From NCBI RefSeq assembly GCF_049897565.1, contig NZ_JAFCWM010000019.1, positions 30,235-94,234 on the forward strand: 64,000 nt of DNA, in the 5' to 3' direction. Below the pieces are notes generated by a model. The model did no database searches. It had not been told where the DNA came from and saw only the letters and a program-made list of their open reading frames with translations. The translations under genes were made by a program, and so were the position numbers. Shown here one piece after another: positions 24,941 to 34,342 of this stretch. Source of the DNA: JAFCUW01 sp049897565 (GTDB lineage: Bacteria > Pseudomonadota > Gammaproteobacteria > Burkholderiales > Burkholderiaceae_D). Every line of letters starts with the position of its first letter. Position 1 is the stretch's first letter.

Positions 24941-25813
24941 TTACGCGATGACTTCGGCCGGCTGGTCTTGCAGCAAGGCCAGCAGGCGGGCGATTTCCTC
25001 GCGCATCTTGCGCCGGTCGACGATCATGTCGACGGCGCCCTTGGTGACGAGGAACTCGGCACGCTGGAAGCCTTCCGGCAGCTTTTCGCGGACGGTGTTT
25101 TCGATCACGCGCGGGCCGGCAAAGCCGATCAGCGCTTTTGGCTCGGCGATGACGACGTCGCCCATGAAGGCGAACGAGGCGGACACGCCGCCCATCGTCG
25201 GATCGGTCAGCACGCTAATGAACGGCAGTTTTTTTTCCGACAGCTTGGTCAGCATCGCCGTCGTCTTGGCCATTTGCATCAGCGACAGCAAGCCTTCCTG
25301 CATGCGCGCGCCGCCGGTGGCGGTGATGCAGATGAACGGAACCTTTTGCTCGAGCGCTGCCTTGGCGCCGCGCACAAAGCGCTCGCCAACGACAGAACCC
25401 ATCGAGCCGCCCATGAATTCGAATTCGAAGCAGGCCACGACCACCGGCAGGCTCATGATGGAGCCGCCCTGCACGATCAGCGCATCGGTCTCGCCGGTCG
25501 CTTCCATGGCCGCCTTCAGGCGATCCGGATACTTCTTGCTGTCCTTGAACTTGAGCGTATCAACGGGCAATGTTTCCTGGCCGATTTCGTAGCGGCCGCC
25601 CTCGTCGAGCAGGCTGTCGAGGCGTTGGCGGGCGCGGATGCGCATGTGGTGGCTGCATTTTGGGCACACATGCAAATTCGATTCGAGGTCGGTACGGTAC
25701 AGGACCGCTTCACACGACGGGCATTTGACCCAAAGGCCTTCCGGCATGGTCTTGCGGGAAGCGGCATCCGAGCGCTGGATCCGGGGTGGCAGCAGTTTTT
25801 CCAACCAACTCAT
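24941..25813 (-). CDS. accD: Acetyl-CoA carboxylase carboxyltransferase subunit beta
   Basis: A 290-residue subunit of the carboxyltransferase that makes malonyl-CoA for fatty acid synthesis with AccA. An N-terminal C4 zinc ribbon is visible at C31, C34, C50 and C53 (KCPSCEAVLY, HVCPKCSHH). The crotonase-like core has GGSMGSVVGERFVRG, the ICITATGGARMQEG motif and GFAGPRVIENTV. Length is normal. It follows trpA by an almost 590-base gap and is followed by folC, matching the trpFBA-accD-folC order. Confidence 0.96.
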   Translation of the reverse strand: MSWLEKLLPPRIQRSDAASRKTMPEGLWVKCPSCEAVLYRTDLESNLHVCPKCSHHMRIRARQRLDSLLDEGGRYEIGQETLPVDTLKFKDSKKYPDRLKAAMEATGETDALIVQGGSIMSLPVVVACFEFEFMGGSMGSVVGERFVRGAKAALEQKVPFICITATGGARMQEGLLSLMQMAKTTAMLTKLSEKKLPFISVLTDPTMGGVSASFAFMGDVVIAEPKALIGFAGPRVIENTVREKLPEGFQRAEFLVTKGAVDMIVDRRKMREEIARLLALLQDQPAEVIA

Positions 25814-25983
25814 ATATTCTCCTTCTGCGGCGATTCTTGGGTTGGCGGTAGTTTAGCCGCTAGACACCATCTTGTCGAACTTAAACACACCGAAATTGAC
25901 AATAAGACAGCGTTGCCACCGATGCAGCAATGACGAGCAGCTTAACACCGGTCGGCGCAGCGTGGCGGGAGATTGCCGCGCGT

Positions 25984-26169
25984 TCACGGCATGATGCGCG
26001 CAGTTATCGCCGGCAGCTCTATTCGCGCAACTGGAAGCACCGCGTTGCAGGCCTTGGCGCGCCGTGCCTCGGCCTCGCGGTCGCGTGAATCGGCGTTCGT
26101 CACCAGCGTGCCGATCAGTGCGGTGGCCGCCTTCGTCACTTCCTCGACGGCATGCTCGAACGCGCTGTT
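25984..26169 (-). pseudogene. DUF2277-like gene remnant in the accD-trpA gap
   Basis: The gap 25814-26400 has no full gene. One minus-strand frame reads NSAFEHAVEEVTKAA, TALIGTLVTNADSRDREAEARR and AKACNAVLPVAR before a TGA. This resembles the C-terminal half of DUF2277 proteins (AF.RAVDEVT.AA..L...L.T....RDRE.EA.KARA). A stop (TAG at 26172) directly precedes it and the usual N-terminal half is not found, so it is a decayed remnant. The match was made from memory and needs a search. The rest of the gap shows nothing except the trpA terminator. Confidence 0.4.
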
Positions 26170-26369
26170 CTATCAGTTTGGCGGGTCTAGTAGTAAGGGC
26201 CCGCTGATAGCCGGTGCCGACGAAAACTGGCGGTGTATTACGATCGCCGGCTTGGCAGACGTTACCTCTAGCGCAGGTGTGTGGCATTCCGCAGACAATC
26301 ACTCAACTGCTTAAACGTGTGTCGGCGAGATTGACGTGCAAATCGAAATTTAGTTCAAGTTTAGTGAAG

Positions 26370-26396
26370 AAAAAGGCGGGAAACTGCGCCTTTTTC
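26370..26396 (-). terminator. Terminator after trpA
   Basis: AAAAAGGCG at 26370-26378 pairs with CGCCTTTTT at 26387-26395 around an 8-base loop, a few bases after the trpA stop on the minus strand, with a T run on the far side. It should separate trpFBA from accD. Confidence 0.8.
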
Positions 26397-26400
26397 AATA

Positions 26401-27207
26401 CTAGCGCTCTTTCGCATCGAGCGCGCTGCGGATGCCGGCCACAAATGCCTGCACCGCGGCGACGGCGCCCTCCTTCGGCGTATTCTCCAGCTCCTGGATG
26501 ATGCGGCTGCCGATCACCACGGCGTCGGCCACCTGGGCAACCGCCTTTGCGGTGGCGCCGTCGCGGATGCCGAAGCCGACGCCGATCGGCAGCTTGACGT
26601 GTTCGCGGATCGCCGCCACCCGGCGCGCGACGTCGTCGGTGTCGATGGTGCCGGCGCCGGTCACGCCCTTGAGCGACACGTAATAGCTGAAGCCCGAGCC
26701 GACCCGCGCCACCTGCGCGATGCGCGCCGGCGTCGACGTCGGCGCCAGCAGGAAGATCAGGTCGAGGCCATTGGCGCGCATCGAAGCGGCAAACTCCTCG
26801 CACTCTTCGGGCGGATAGTCGACCACGATGGCGCCGTCGGCGCCGGCGTCCTTCGATGCGGCGATGAAGGCGTCCGGGCCGATGCGTTCGATCGGGTTGG
26901 CGTACCCCATCAGCACGACCGGCGTGTCCTGGTTCGTCTTGCGAAATTCGCGCACATAGTTAAACACGTCCGGCAGGCCGATGCCGAACTTGAGCGCGCG
27001 TTCGCAGGCGCGCTGGATGACCGGGCCTTCGGCCATCGGATCAGAAAACGGCACCCCGAGCTCGAGCACGTCGGCGCCGCCGGCGACCATCGCATGCATC
27101 AGCGGCACCGTCATCTCCGGGCCCGGGTCGCCGGCGGTGATGAAGGTCACCAGGCCGGTCTTGTTATGCGCCTTGAGCGCGGAGAAAGTAGCGTCGATTC
27201 TGGACAT
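26401..27207 (-). CDS. trpA: Tryptophan synthase alpha chain
   Basis: A 268-residue TIM-barrel subunit that cleaves indole-3-glycerol phosphate and passes indole to TrpB. Catalytic Glu49 is in LELGVPFSDP, and the phosphate-binding GVGFGIRDGATAK and VVIGSRII segments are present near the C-terminus. At the place of E. coli Asp60 the sequence has Glu (PMAEGP). Length is normal. It follows trpB by 46 bases and is followed by a hairpin terminator, so the trp run probably ends here. Confidence 0.97.
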   Translation of the reverse strand: MSRIDATFSALKAHNKTGLVTFITAGDPGPEMTVPLMHAMVAGGADVLELGVPFSDPMAEGPVIQRACERALKFGIGLPDVFNYVREFRKTNQDTPVVLMGYANPIERIGPDAFIAASKDAGADGAIVVDYPPEECEEFAASMRANGLDLIFLLAPTSTPARIAQVARVGSGFSYYVSLKGVTGAGTIDTDDVARRVAAIREHVKLPIGVGFGIRDGATAKAVAQVADAVVIGSRIIQELENTPKEGAVAAVQAFVAGIRSALDAKER

Positions 27208-27253
27208 GAGAATGCTTTCGTAGGGAGTGAATGGGAACGGGCGACTTCAGCGG

Positions 27254-28501
27254 TCAGCTGAAATCGAGCCCCATCCGCTCGGCCACGGTGTGCATGTCCT
27301 TGTCGCCGCGGCCCGACAGGTTGACCAGGATGGTCTGATCCTTCGGCAGCGTGGCAGCGAGCTTGGTCGCATACGCGATCGCATGCGACGATTCGAGCGC
27401 CGGAATGATGCCTTCGATGCGGCAGGTGTCGTGGAATGCGGCAATCGCCTCATCGTCGGTGATCGACACATACTGCGCGCGGCCAAGGTCCTTCAGCCAT
27501 GCGTGCTCCGGTCCCACGCCGGGATAATCGAGGCCGGCCGACACCGAGTGCGTCTCGATGATCTGGCCGTTCGCGTCCTGCAGCAGGTAGGTGCGGTTGC
27601 CGTGCAAAACGCCGGCCAAACCGGCACTGAGCGAGGCGGCGTGCTTGCCCGATTCGAGCCCCTCGCCGGCCGCCTCGACGCCGATCAGCTTGACGTCCTT
27701 CTGGTCGATGTACGGATAAAAAATCCCCATTGCATTCGAGCCGCCGCCGATACAGGCGAGCACGTAGTCGGGCTGGTGGCCGGTCATCTCGGGCATCTGC
27801 ACCAGGCACTCTTCGCCGATCACCGACTGGAAGTCACGCACCATCATCGGATACGGGTGCGGGCCGGCGACGGTGCCGATGATGTAGAAGGTGTTTTCGA
27901 TGTTGGTGACCCAGTCGCGCATCGCTTCGTTGAGCGCGTCCTTGAGCGTCTTCGAACCCGATTCGACCGGCACCACGGTGGCGCCCAGGAGCTTCATGCG
28001 GTACACGTTCTGCGCCTGGCGCTTGACGTCTTCGCTGCCCATGTAGATCACGCATTCAAGGCCGAAACGGGCGCAGATGGTGGCGGTGGCCACGCCGTGC
28101 TGGCCGGCGCCGGTTTCGGCGATGATGCGCGGCTTGCCCATGCGGCGGGCCAGCAGCGCCTGGCCGATGACGTTGTTGATCTTGTGCGCGCCGGTGTGGT
28201 TCAGGTCTTCGCGCTTGAAGTAGATCTGCGCGCCGCCGATCTGTTCGGACCAGCGCTTGGCGTGGTAGATCGGCGACGGACGGCCGACGAAGTGTTTCAG
28301 CTCGTAGCGGTACTCGTCGAGGAACTCGGGATCCTGGCTGTAGCGCGCGTACGCTTCGGTCAGTTTGGCCAGCGCGTGGCTGAGCGTTTCGGCGACAAAG
28401 GCGCCGCCGTACGGGCCGAAGTGGCCGCGTGCGTCGGGAAGCTGGTAGTCGGTGGTCTTGAAGATTGGCGCGGCGGGGCCGCGTTCAGGAACTGCTTTCA
28501 T
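27254..28501 (-). CDS. trpB: Tryptophan synthase beta chain
   Basis: A 415-residue PLP enzyme that joins indole and serine. The PLP lysine is K107 in NHTGAHKINN, the E. coli Glu109-like residue is in AETGAGQHG, and the phosphate loop CIGGGSNAMG is present. The ATG at 28501 overlaps the 3' end of trpF by 17 bases, giving coupled translation. A longer frame upstream reads through trpF in another frame and has no support. Together with trpF and trpA it covers three late steps of tryptophan synthesis. Confidence 0.97.
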   Translation of the reverse strand: MKAVPERGPAAPIFKTTDYQLPDARGHFGPYGGAFVAETLSHALAKLTEAYARYSQDPEFLDEYRYELKHFVGRPSPIYHAKRWSEQIGGAQIYFKREDLNHTGAHKINNVIGQALLARRMGKPRIIAETGAGQHGVATATICARFGLECVIYMGSEDVKRQAQNVYRMKLLGATVVPVESGSKTLKDALNEAMRDWVTNIENTFYIIGTVAGPHPYPMMVRDFQSVIGEECLVQMPEMTGHQPDYVLACIGGGSNAMGIFYPYIDQKDVKLIGVEAAGEGLESGKHAASLSAGLAGVLHGNRTYLLQDANGQIIETHSVSAGLDYPGVGPEHAWLKDLGRAQYVSITDDEAIAAFHDTCRIEGIIPALESSHAIAYATKLAATLPKDQTILVNLSGRGDKDMHTVAERMGLDFS

Positions 28502-29177
28502 GGGAGTTGTCGCTTTCAATGGTGGCGTCTGCCGCCCGCACCGCGTTGATGAAGGCGGCGATCTTGCGGGCGTCCTTGATCCCCTTGTGCTGCTCGACAC
28601 CACTGCTGATGTCGACCGCATAGGGACGAACGGAGGCAACCGCGTCAGTCGCGTTGCTTACGCTCAAGCCACCACTTAAAACGACCCGAGGCGCGAGTTC
28701 TTTTGGAATGAGAGACCAATCGAAGACCTTTCCTGCGCCACCGTAGGCATCCACATAGGTATCGAGCAACAAACTCGAGAACAAGGGACTGGCGGCGCGG
28801 TATTGATGCTCGTATTCTAGCAAATCGGCCGCGCTCGTGTCGGGACGCATGCGGAACACGCGCATGAACGGCCGGCCGACGGCCGCCGCGATGGCCGCGC
28901 ACTCGGCCGCGCTCTCGTCGCCATGAAACTGCAGCAGCGCGAACGGCGCCACCTGCGCCACAGCCACCACCTCGTCGACGGTGGCGTTGACGAACAGCGC
29001 GACGGCGGTGACGAACGGCGGCATGGCGGCGATCAGCGCGCCGGCCTGCGCCGCGGTGACATAGCGCGGGCTGGGCGGATAAAACACAAAGCCGAGCGCG
29101 TCGGCGCCGGCCTGCACGGCAGCGCGGACGTCTTCCTCGCGCGTGAGGCCGCAGATCTTGACTCGGGTAGGTGGCAT
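28485..29177 (-). CDS. trpF: Phosphoribosylanthranilate isomerase
   Basis: A 230-residue TIM-barrel enzyme performing the Amadori rearrangement of phosphoribosylanthranilate. The start RVKICGLTREED has the catalytic cysteine (C9), the catalytic aspartate lies in LLLDTYVD, and the C-terminal phosphate site is VLSGGLSVSN and VDISSGVE. The last about 15 residues (rich in Ser, Asp and Glu) extend beyond the usual end and overlap trpB. It begins 18 bases after truA. Confidence 0.96.
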   Translation of the reverse strand: MPPTRVKICGLTREEDVRAAVQAGADALGFVFYPPSPRYVTAAQAGALIAAMPPFVTAVALFVNATVDEVVAVAQVAPFALLQFHGDESAAECAAIAAAVGRPFMRVFRMRPDTSAADLLEYEHQYRAASPLFSSLLLDTYVDAYGGAGKVFDWSLIPKELAPRVVLSGGLSVSNATDAVASVRPYAVDISSGVEQHKGIKDARKIAAFINAVRAADATIESDNSHESSS

Positions 29178-29195
29178 GATAAAAGACAGGTTGGC

Positions 29196-30008
29196 TTAAC
29201 TGCGGCCTCGCACGAACCAGGGCAAGGGACTGGTCGCTTCCTGCGGCAGGCCCCACTTGGGATCGTACTCTATTTTAGCCAGGTACAGGCCATCGGGCAT
29301 GAAGGTGGGCGCGGCGTCGTTGCGGTCGAGCCCCGCCAGCACGCCGTCCAGCCAGGACGGCGGATGGCGGCCATTGCCGACATAAATGAGCGAACCGATC
29401 ACGTTGCGCACCATGTGGTGCAAAAAGGCGTTGGCGCGCAAGGTGAACACGATGACTTCACCGTGCCGGTCGACGCTCACCTCATGCATCTGCTTGATGG
29501 GCGACTTGGCCTGGCACTGCGACGAGCGGAACGCCGAAAAGTCATGGGTGCCAACCAGGTGCTGCGCCGCTTCGCGCATCAGGTCCAGGTCGAGCGGACG
29601 GAAGGTCCAGCCGGCGCGCCCGACCAGCAGCGGCGAGCGCACCGGGTCGTTGTACAAGACGTAGTGGTAGGTGCGTGCGCGCGCCGAAAAGCGGGCGTGG
29701 AATTCGTGCTCGAAGTCAAACGGGATTTCGGTTGCCCAGCGCACCGCGATTGAATCGGGCAGGAAGGCATTCACGCCGCGTACCCACGAGTGCATGCCGC
29801 GGTCAAGGTCGGTGTCGAAGTGGACCACCTGCTCGAGGGCGTGCACGCCGGTGTCGGTGCGCCCGGCGCAGGTGGTGGCCAGGTCGACCCGGCCGAACTC
29901 CTTGAGGGCGATTTCGAGCCGGTCCTGCACGGTGTTTCGGTCCAGCTGCTTCTGGTAGCCGTTCCAGGGCGTCCCATCGTACTGGACGCCGAGTGCTATC
30001 CGTTTCAC
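29196..30008 (-). CDS. truA: tRNA pseudouridine(38-40) synthase
   Basis: A 270-residue enzyme that makes pseudouridine at positions 38-40 of many tRNAs. The catalytic aspartate is D52 in CAGRTDTGVHALEQV. MKRIALGVQYDGTPWNGYQ at the start and FLHHMVRNVIGSLIYVG near the C-terminus are family hallmarks. It lies between fimV and trpF, as in Pseudomonas and Burkholderiales, with short gaps that suggest one transcript. Confidence 0.96.
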   Translation of the reverse strand: MKRIALGVQYDGTPWNGYQKQLDRNTVQDRLEIALKEFGRVDLATTCAGRTDTGVHALEQVVHFDTDLDRGMHSWVRGVNAFLPDSIAVRWATEIPFDFEHEFHARFSARARTYHYVLYNDPVRSPLLVGRAGWTFRPLDLDLMREAAQHLVGTHDFSAFRSSQCQAKSPIKQMHEVSVDRHGEVIVFTLRANAFLHHMVRNVIGSLIYVGNGRHPPSWLDGVLAGLDRNDAAPTFMPDGLYLAKIEYDPKWGLPQEATSPLPWFVRGRS

Positions 30009-30034
30009 ATCAACTCCAATTGCATTGTCGCGTT

Positions 30035-32917
30035 TCAGGCCAGTTTCGAGCGCATCGCATTGGCTTTGCTGACCTGCTCATTGCTGCCGCCCTTGATCAC
30101 TTCGTCGAGCAGTTCGCGCGCGCCTTCCTTGTCGCCGATTTCCTCGTAGGCGATGGCCAGGTCAAGCTTGGTCTCCATCTCCATTTGCATGGCCGTCATC
30201 TCGGCGCCGGAGGACGATGCGCCCGTCTCCTCGAAGGAAGGGGCGTCGGCCGGCAGGTCCAGGTCGATGCCGGTCATGTCGAACTGCGGCGCGGCGGCAA
30301 AGCTTGGCGCGGCGGCCGGCGCGGCGGTACGCTCGACGTCCGGGAAGTCCGGCAGGGCGAACGGGTCGTCGAGCGGCGCGCTGGCGGCGCCGGCGGCAGC
30401 GGTTGAGTCAGCGGCCGGCGTGGTCGGGAAGTCGAAGTCCATGTCGGCGAAATCGGCGCCGTTGTCGGCTTTCGCCGCCACGGGAGCGGCGGCCGGCGTG
30501 CTGTCGGGCAGCGTCGGCAGGTCGAACTCGTGCGCCAGGTCGGCCATGTTGAATTCAGGGACAGGTTCGTGCGAGGCCATGTCGAGACGGATGTCGTCGA
30601 GCGACTTCGGCTCGGCGACCGGCTCGGCCCGGGCGGCGACGATCGTCTTGTCGGCGTCGGGCGTGTCGAAGGCCATGTCGAAGGCCAGGTCGAACGACTG
30701 CTCTTCTTCCTTTGGCGGAGCGGCGGCGACGATCGGGTCGGAGGTGAACTCCATGTCGTTGGCGTCGATCTTCGGCACGGCGGCGAGCGTGCCGGCCGCT
30801 GCCGGTGCGTCGTTGGTGACGGGCTCGAAACTGAGGCCGCCCAGGTCGAAGTCGAGCGTGTGGTCGTCGGCCGGACGGGCGGCGCTTTGCACCGGCTCCG
30901 GCAGCGCAGTCGGGGCATCGTCGGCCAGGCCCAGGTCCATCAGGTCAGGTTCGGCCGAAACGCCTTCTGCGTGCATCTGGTTCAGGATCGCCTGCTCGGC
31001 GATGTCTTCCGGCGTCGATGGCGCCGCGGCGGCCAGGGTGTCGCCGGCCGTTGCGTACAGCGGATTGTGCGGATCGATCGACAGGCCAAGCGCTGCCGCC
31101 TGCGCCCATTCGTCGCCCTGGCCTTTCGTCATGCCGTACATTTCGCCGGCTTGCGCTTCGAACGCGCGCTGGTCCTTGCGGGCGGCGTAAATCTCGAGCA
31201 GCTTGAGGCGAACCGGCGCGCGTTCCGGATGGTTGCGCAGCGCTTCCTTCAGGATCTCTTCGGCTTGCGCATCGCGGCCGTAGGCGATGTAGACGTCGGC
31301 CTCGGCGACCGGATCGACTTCGTTGGTATCGAGCTGGCTGGCCGACGGCGCAAAGCTCGAGTTGAAGACGCTGTTGCTGGTGTCGATGCTCTGGCCGCCG
31401 GTTTCGGCGAACAGCGAATGGGCCTGGTCGGTCGGCGCGCCGAGGATCGACGGCTCGCCTGGAGCGACGGCGTCCTTCTTGCGGCGGCGCGACAGGCCGA
31501 ACAACGCCAGCAGCGCGACGGCCAGGCCGGCGCCGATGTAGCTGATGTTATCCATGATCATGTCGGCAAAGGTCGGCTCGGCGGGCGCCGGCTGCTTGAC
31601 CGCCACCGGCGCCGCTTTGGCTTTCGCCGGCGCCGGCATCACTTCGGCAGCCGGCTTGGCCGCGACCGCTGCCGCCGATGTCGTCACCACCGGAACCGGC
31701 GCCACTTGCGCTTCGGTGCCAGCCTTGTTCTTCACCGTCATCAGCTTTTCGAGGTCGTTGACGTTGCGCTCAAGCTCCTTGACGCGGGCAGTCGCTTCGG
31801 CCAGCGCGCGGTCCTTGGCGATCTTGTCTTCCGGGTCGACCGCACCCGTCTTGCCGGCGGCGCCGGCCGGCGCCGCCTTCGACAGCTTGAGCTGGTCCTT
31901 CGATTCGTTGGCCGCGGTCGGGCGTTCTTCGACCTTGGCGACGATCTTGCCGGCGCCGCTCTGGGTGCTTTCGGCTTCCTTGCCCGGCGCCGCGCTGGCG
32001 ACCTGGCCGGCCAGCTTGTTGCGATAGGCGTTGAAGTCGGCGGCATGGGCCACCACCACGCCATGGGCCTCGCCTTCGCCGCCGCCCTTGATGGCGTCGG
32101 AGTCGGGCACCGACAGGATCTGGCCGGACTTCAGCCGGTTCATGTTATTGCCGATGAAGGCGTCAGGATTGGCGCGGTACAGCGCCACCAGCATCATGTC
32201 GAGCGAGATCTCGACCGGCTTGACCTGGGCGGCGATGCGCCCGAGCGTATCGCCGCGCTTGACGCTGTACTTCGCCGCGCCGTCTCCGGCGTCGGCCTTG
32301 TTGTCGGCGGTCGGCTGCTCGAGTTTCGGGCGCGGCTGCGGCGTTTGCGCGGCGGGCGCGGGCTGGCTGGCCTGGCTGGCCTGGCCGCCCTGGCGGGTCT
32401 GGCCGGCCTGGCGCGCCGGCAGGCTGGTGCGCGACCCCTGGTTCAGCACATCGACCGGCGCGGCGGCCACTTGCGCCGATTGCGTCGTGCGCAGTTCGGC
32501 CGGGTCGAGCAGGAACGTATATTCGCGCACCAGGCGGCCGCTGTTCCACGACAGTTCAAGCAGCATGTCGACGAACGGCTCGTTGACCGGCTGCGACGAC
32601 GAGATCCTGATGAACTGGCGGCCATTGCGCTGTTCGACCGCGAAACGCAGCGACAGCAGGGCCGGATTGAATTCGATGTTCGCCTGGCGGAACGCTTCAG
32701 GCGCGGCAAGCTTGGCAACCAGGCCGGCGGCCTCGTCGTTCGACACCGACGTCAACTCGATTTCGGCGCGCAAAGGCTGGCCGAGGGAAGACAGGACAGT
32801 CAGCTTGCCGAGTCCCGCAGCGCACGCCGCGGAGGACAAAAACACTGCGCTGGCGACAGCGCCATAGAGTGTTTTCAGCGCGAGCGACATGATCCGGGGG
32901 CGAGTTTTTAAAGGCAT
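30035..32917 (-). CDS. fimV: FimV-like peptidoglycan-binding polar protein
   Basis: About 960 residues. An N-terminal signal (ending near SSAACAAGLGKL) leads to the FimV N-terminal domain with GLGKLTVLSSLGQPL and AEIELTSV. A LysM domain follows around residue 220 (YSVKRGDTLGRIAAQV), then a coiled coil, a single membrane helix (IGAGLAVALLALFGL) near residue 465 and a long acidic cytoplasmic part. The conserved C-terminal TPR-like motif is KLDLAIAYEEIGDKEGARE. It supports polar type IV pilus assembly and twitching. The start at 32917 is one of several possible ATGs (32890 is next) and none has a strong ribosome-binding site. Confidence 0.93.
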   Translation of the reverse strand: MPLKTRPRIMSLALKTLYGAVASAVFLSSAACAAGLGKLTVLSSLGQPLRAEIELTSVSNDEAAGLVAKLAAPEAFRQANIEFNPALLSLRFAVEQRNGRQFIRISSSQPVNEPFVDMLLELSWNSGRLVREYTFLLDPAELRTTQSAQVAAAPVDVLNQGSRTSLPARQAGQTRQGGQASQASQPAPAAQTPQPRPKLEQPTADNKADAGDGAAKYSVKRGDTLGRIAAQVKPVEISLDMMLVALYRANPDAFIGNNMNRLKSGQILSVPDSDAIKGGGEGEAHGVVVAHAADFNAYRNKLAGQVASAAPGKEAESTQSGAGKIVAKVEERPTAANESKDQLKLSKAAPAGAAGKTGAVDPEDKIAKDRALAEATARVKELERNVNDLEKLMTVKNKAGTEAQVAPVPVVTTSAAAVAAKPAAEVMPAPAKAKAAPVAVKQPAPAEPTFADMIMDNISYIGAGLAVALLALFGLSRRRKKDAVAPGEPSILGAPTDQAHSLFAETGGQSIDTSNSVFNSSFAPSASQLDTNEVDPVAEADVYIAYGRDAQAEEILKEALRNHPERAPVRLKLLEIYAARKDQRAFEAQAGEMYGMTKGQGDEWAQAAALGLSIDPHNPLYATAGDTLAAAAPSTPEDIAEQAILNQMHAEGVSAEPDLMDLGLADDAPTALPEPVQSAARPADDHTLDFDLGGLSFEPVTNDAPAAAGTLAAVPKIDANDMEFTSDPIVAAAPPKEEEQSFDLAFDMAFDTPDADKTIVAARAEPVAEPKSLDDIRLDMASHEPVPEFNMADLAHEFDLPTLPDSTPAAAPVAAKADNGADFADMDFDFPTTPAADSTAAAGAASAPLDDPFALPDFPDVERTAAPAAAPSFAAAPQFDMTGIDLDLPADAPSFEETGASSSGAEMTAMQMEMETKLDLAIAYEEIGDKEGARELLDEVIKGGSNEQVSKANAMRSKLA

Positions 32918-33190
32918 GATTGGGGGCGTCGTAAGAGTTGTCGAGGGAGAATGCAGGTTTCCCGGAGGTCTCAACATATCATCATGCTCTAGAGCATGCA
33001 AGCTTTAGGAGTGTTTCTCCGGCCACAACGCAAGGTATGTGAGCAGTATGCTCAGTTAATGCGACGTTTCAGCAAATCTTGCGCGCCCAATTGGCCAGTT
33101 CTCAGAGTGAAAACAGCGTATCAAGAACCGGTCGGACCGGATAAATCCGGCCCTTTCGATGGCTTGCAGTTAACCACCGTTAGCAGAACT

Positions 33191-34321
33191 TTACTTGTCC
33201 AGCACGATGCGCAACATGCGCCGCAGCGGTTCGGCAGCGCCCCACAGCAACTGGTCGCCGACGGTGAAGGCGGACAGGTATTCGCCGCCCATCGACATCT
33301 TGCGCAAGCGCCCGACCGGGATCGTCAGGCTGCCGGTGACGGCCGCCGGCGACAGGTCGCGCATCGACGCTTCGCGCGTGTTAGGCACCACCTTGACCCA
33401 CTGGTTGTTCGACGCGATGATGTCGTTGATTTCGTCGAGCGGCACGTCGCGTTTGAGCTTGATGGTCAGCGCCTGCGAGTGGCAGCGCATCGCGCCGATG
33501 CGCACGCACAGGCCGTCGACGGGAATTTCGGCGCTGCCGAACGCGGCGCCGAGGCCCAGGATCTTGTTCGTCTCGGCGCCGGCCTTCCACTCTTCTTTCG
33601 ACTGGCCGTTGCCGAGGTCCTTGTCGATCCACGGAATCAGGTTGCCGGCCAGCGGCGCGCCGAACTGCTTGATCTCGGCGGGCGAGTAGCCATGCTGGGT
33701 CGCCAGCACCGCGCGGTCGATCTCGAGGATGGCCGCGGCCGGGTCGTCGAGCAGCGGCCGCACGGCGGCGTTGATGGTGCCGAACTGGGTCAGCAGTTCG
33801 CGCATGTGCTGGGCGCCGCCGCCGGATGCGGCCTGGTAGGTCATGGACGTCATCCAGTCGACCAGCTCGTGCTGGAACAGGCCGCCCAGGCCCATCAGCA
33901 TGCACGACACGGTGCAGTTGCCGCCGATGTAGTTCTTGACGCCCCTGGTCATCGCGTTCTTGATGACGTCGAGGTTGACCGGATCGAGCACGATGACGGC
34001 GTCGTCGTTCATGCGCAAGGTCGATGCGGCGTCGATCCAGTAACCGTTCCAGCCGGCGGCGCGCAGTTTCGGGAACACTTCGCCGGTGTAGTCGCCGCCC
34101 TGGCAGGAAATGACGATGTCGCACTTCGACAGCTCGGGGACGTCGAACGCGTCTTTCAGCGTCGTCTCGTTCTTCGCCATCGCCGGCGCTTTGCCGCCGG
34201 AGTTGGAGGTCGTGAAAAACACCGGTTCGATGTGGGCGAAGTCGCCCTCGTCGCGCATGCGCTGCATCAGCACCGAACCGACCATGCCACGCCAACCTAC
34301 CAAGCCAACTAATTTCATCAT
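33191..34321 (-). CDS. asd: Aspartate-semialdehyde dehydrogenase
   Basis: A 376-residue NADPH-dependent enzyme making aspartate semialdehyde, the branch point to lysine, methionine and threonine. The N-terminal nucleotide-binding motif is VGLVGWRGMVGSVL and the catalytic cysteine is C136 in GGNCTVSCM. This is the long gammaproteobacterial-type Asd. Two adjacent ATGs (34321, 34318) could start it. It lies between leuB and fimV, the common order. The 270 bases between asd and the fimV start hold no gene. Confidence 0.96.
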   Translation of the reverse strand: MMKLVGLVGWRGMVGSVLMQRMRDEGDFAHIEPVFFTTSNSGGKAPAMAKNETTLKDAFDVPELSKCDIVISCQGGDYTGEVFPKLRAAGWNGYWIDAASTLRMNDDAVIVLDPVNLDVIKNAMTRGVKNYIGGNCTVSCMLMGLGGLFQHELVDWMTSMTYQAASGGGAQHMRELLTQFGTINAAVRPLLDDPAAAILEIDRAVLATQHGYSPAEIKQFGAPLAGNLIPWIDKDLGNGQSKEEWKAGAETNKILGLGAAFGSAEIPVDGLCVRIGAMRCHSQALTIKLKRDVPLDEINDIIASNNQWVKVVPNTREASMRDLSPAAVTGSLTIPVGRLRKMSMGGEYLSAFTVGDQLLWGAAEPLRRMLRIVLDK

Positions 34322-34342
34322 CTTCTCTCTATAAGTAAAAAT

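Noticed and set aside
25853..26302. 149-codon minus-strand open frame in the accD-trpA gap
   Set aside because: Composition and lack of any family motif argue against it; the neighbouring frame with DUF2277-like residues is the better reading.
30530..32911. 793-codon plus-strand open frame opposite fimV
   Set aside because: Antisense shadow of fimV's repetitive Ala/Pro/Asp-rich coding sequence; no motif and no ribosome-binding site.
33137..33162. Hairpin CCGGA-TAAA-TCCGG after asd
   Set aside because: Short stem without a following T run on the minus strand; not convincing as a terminator.
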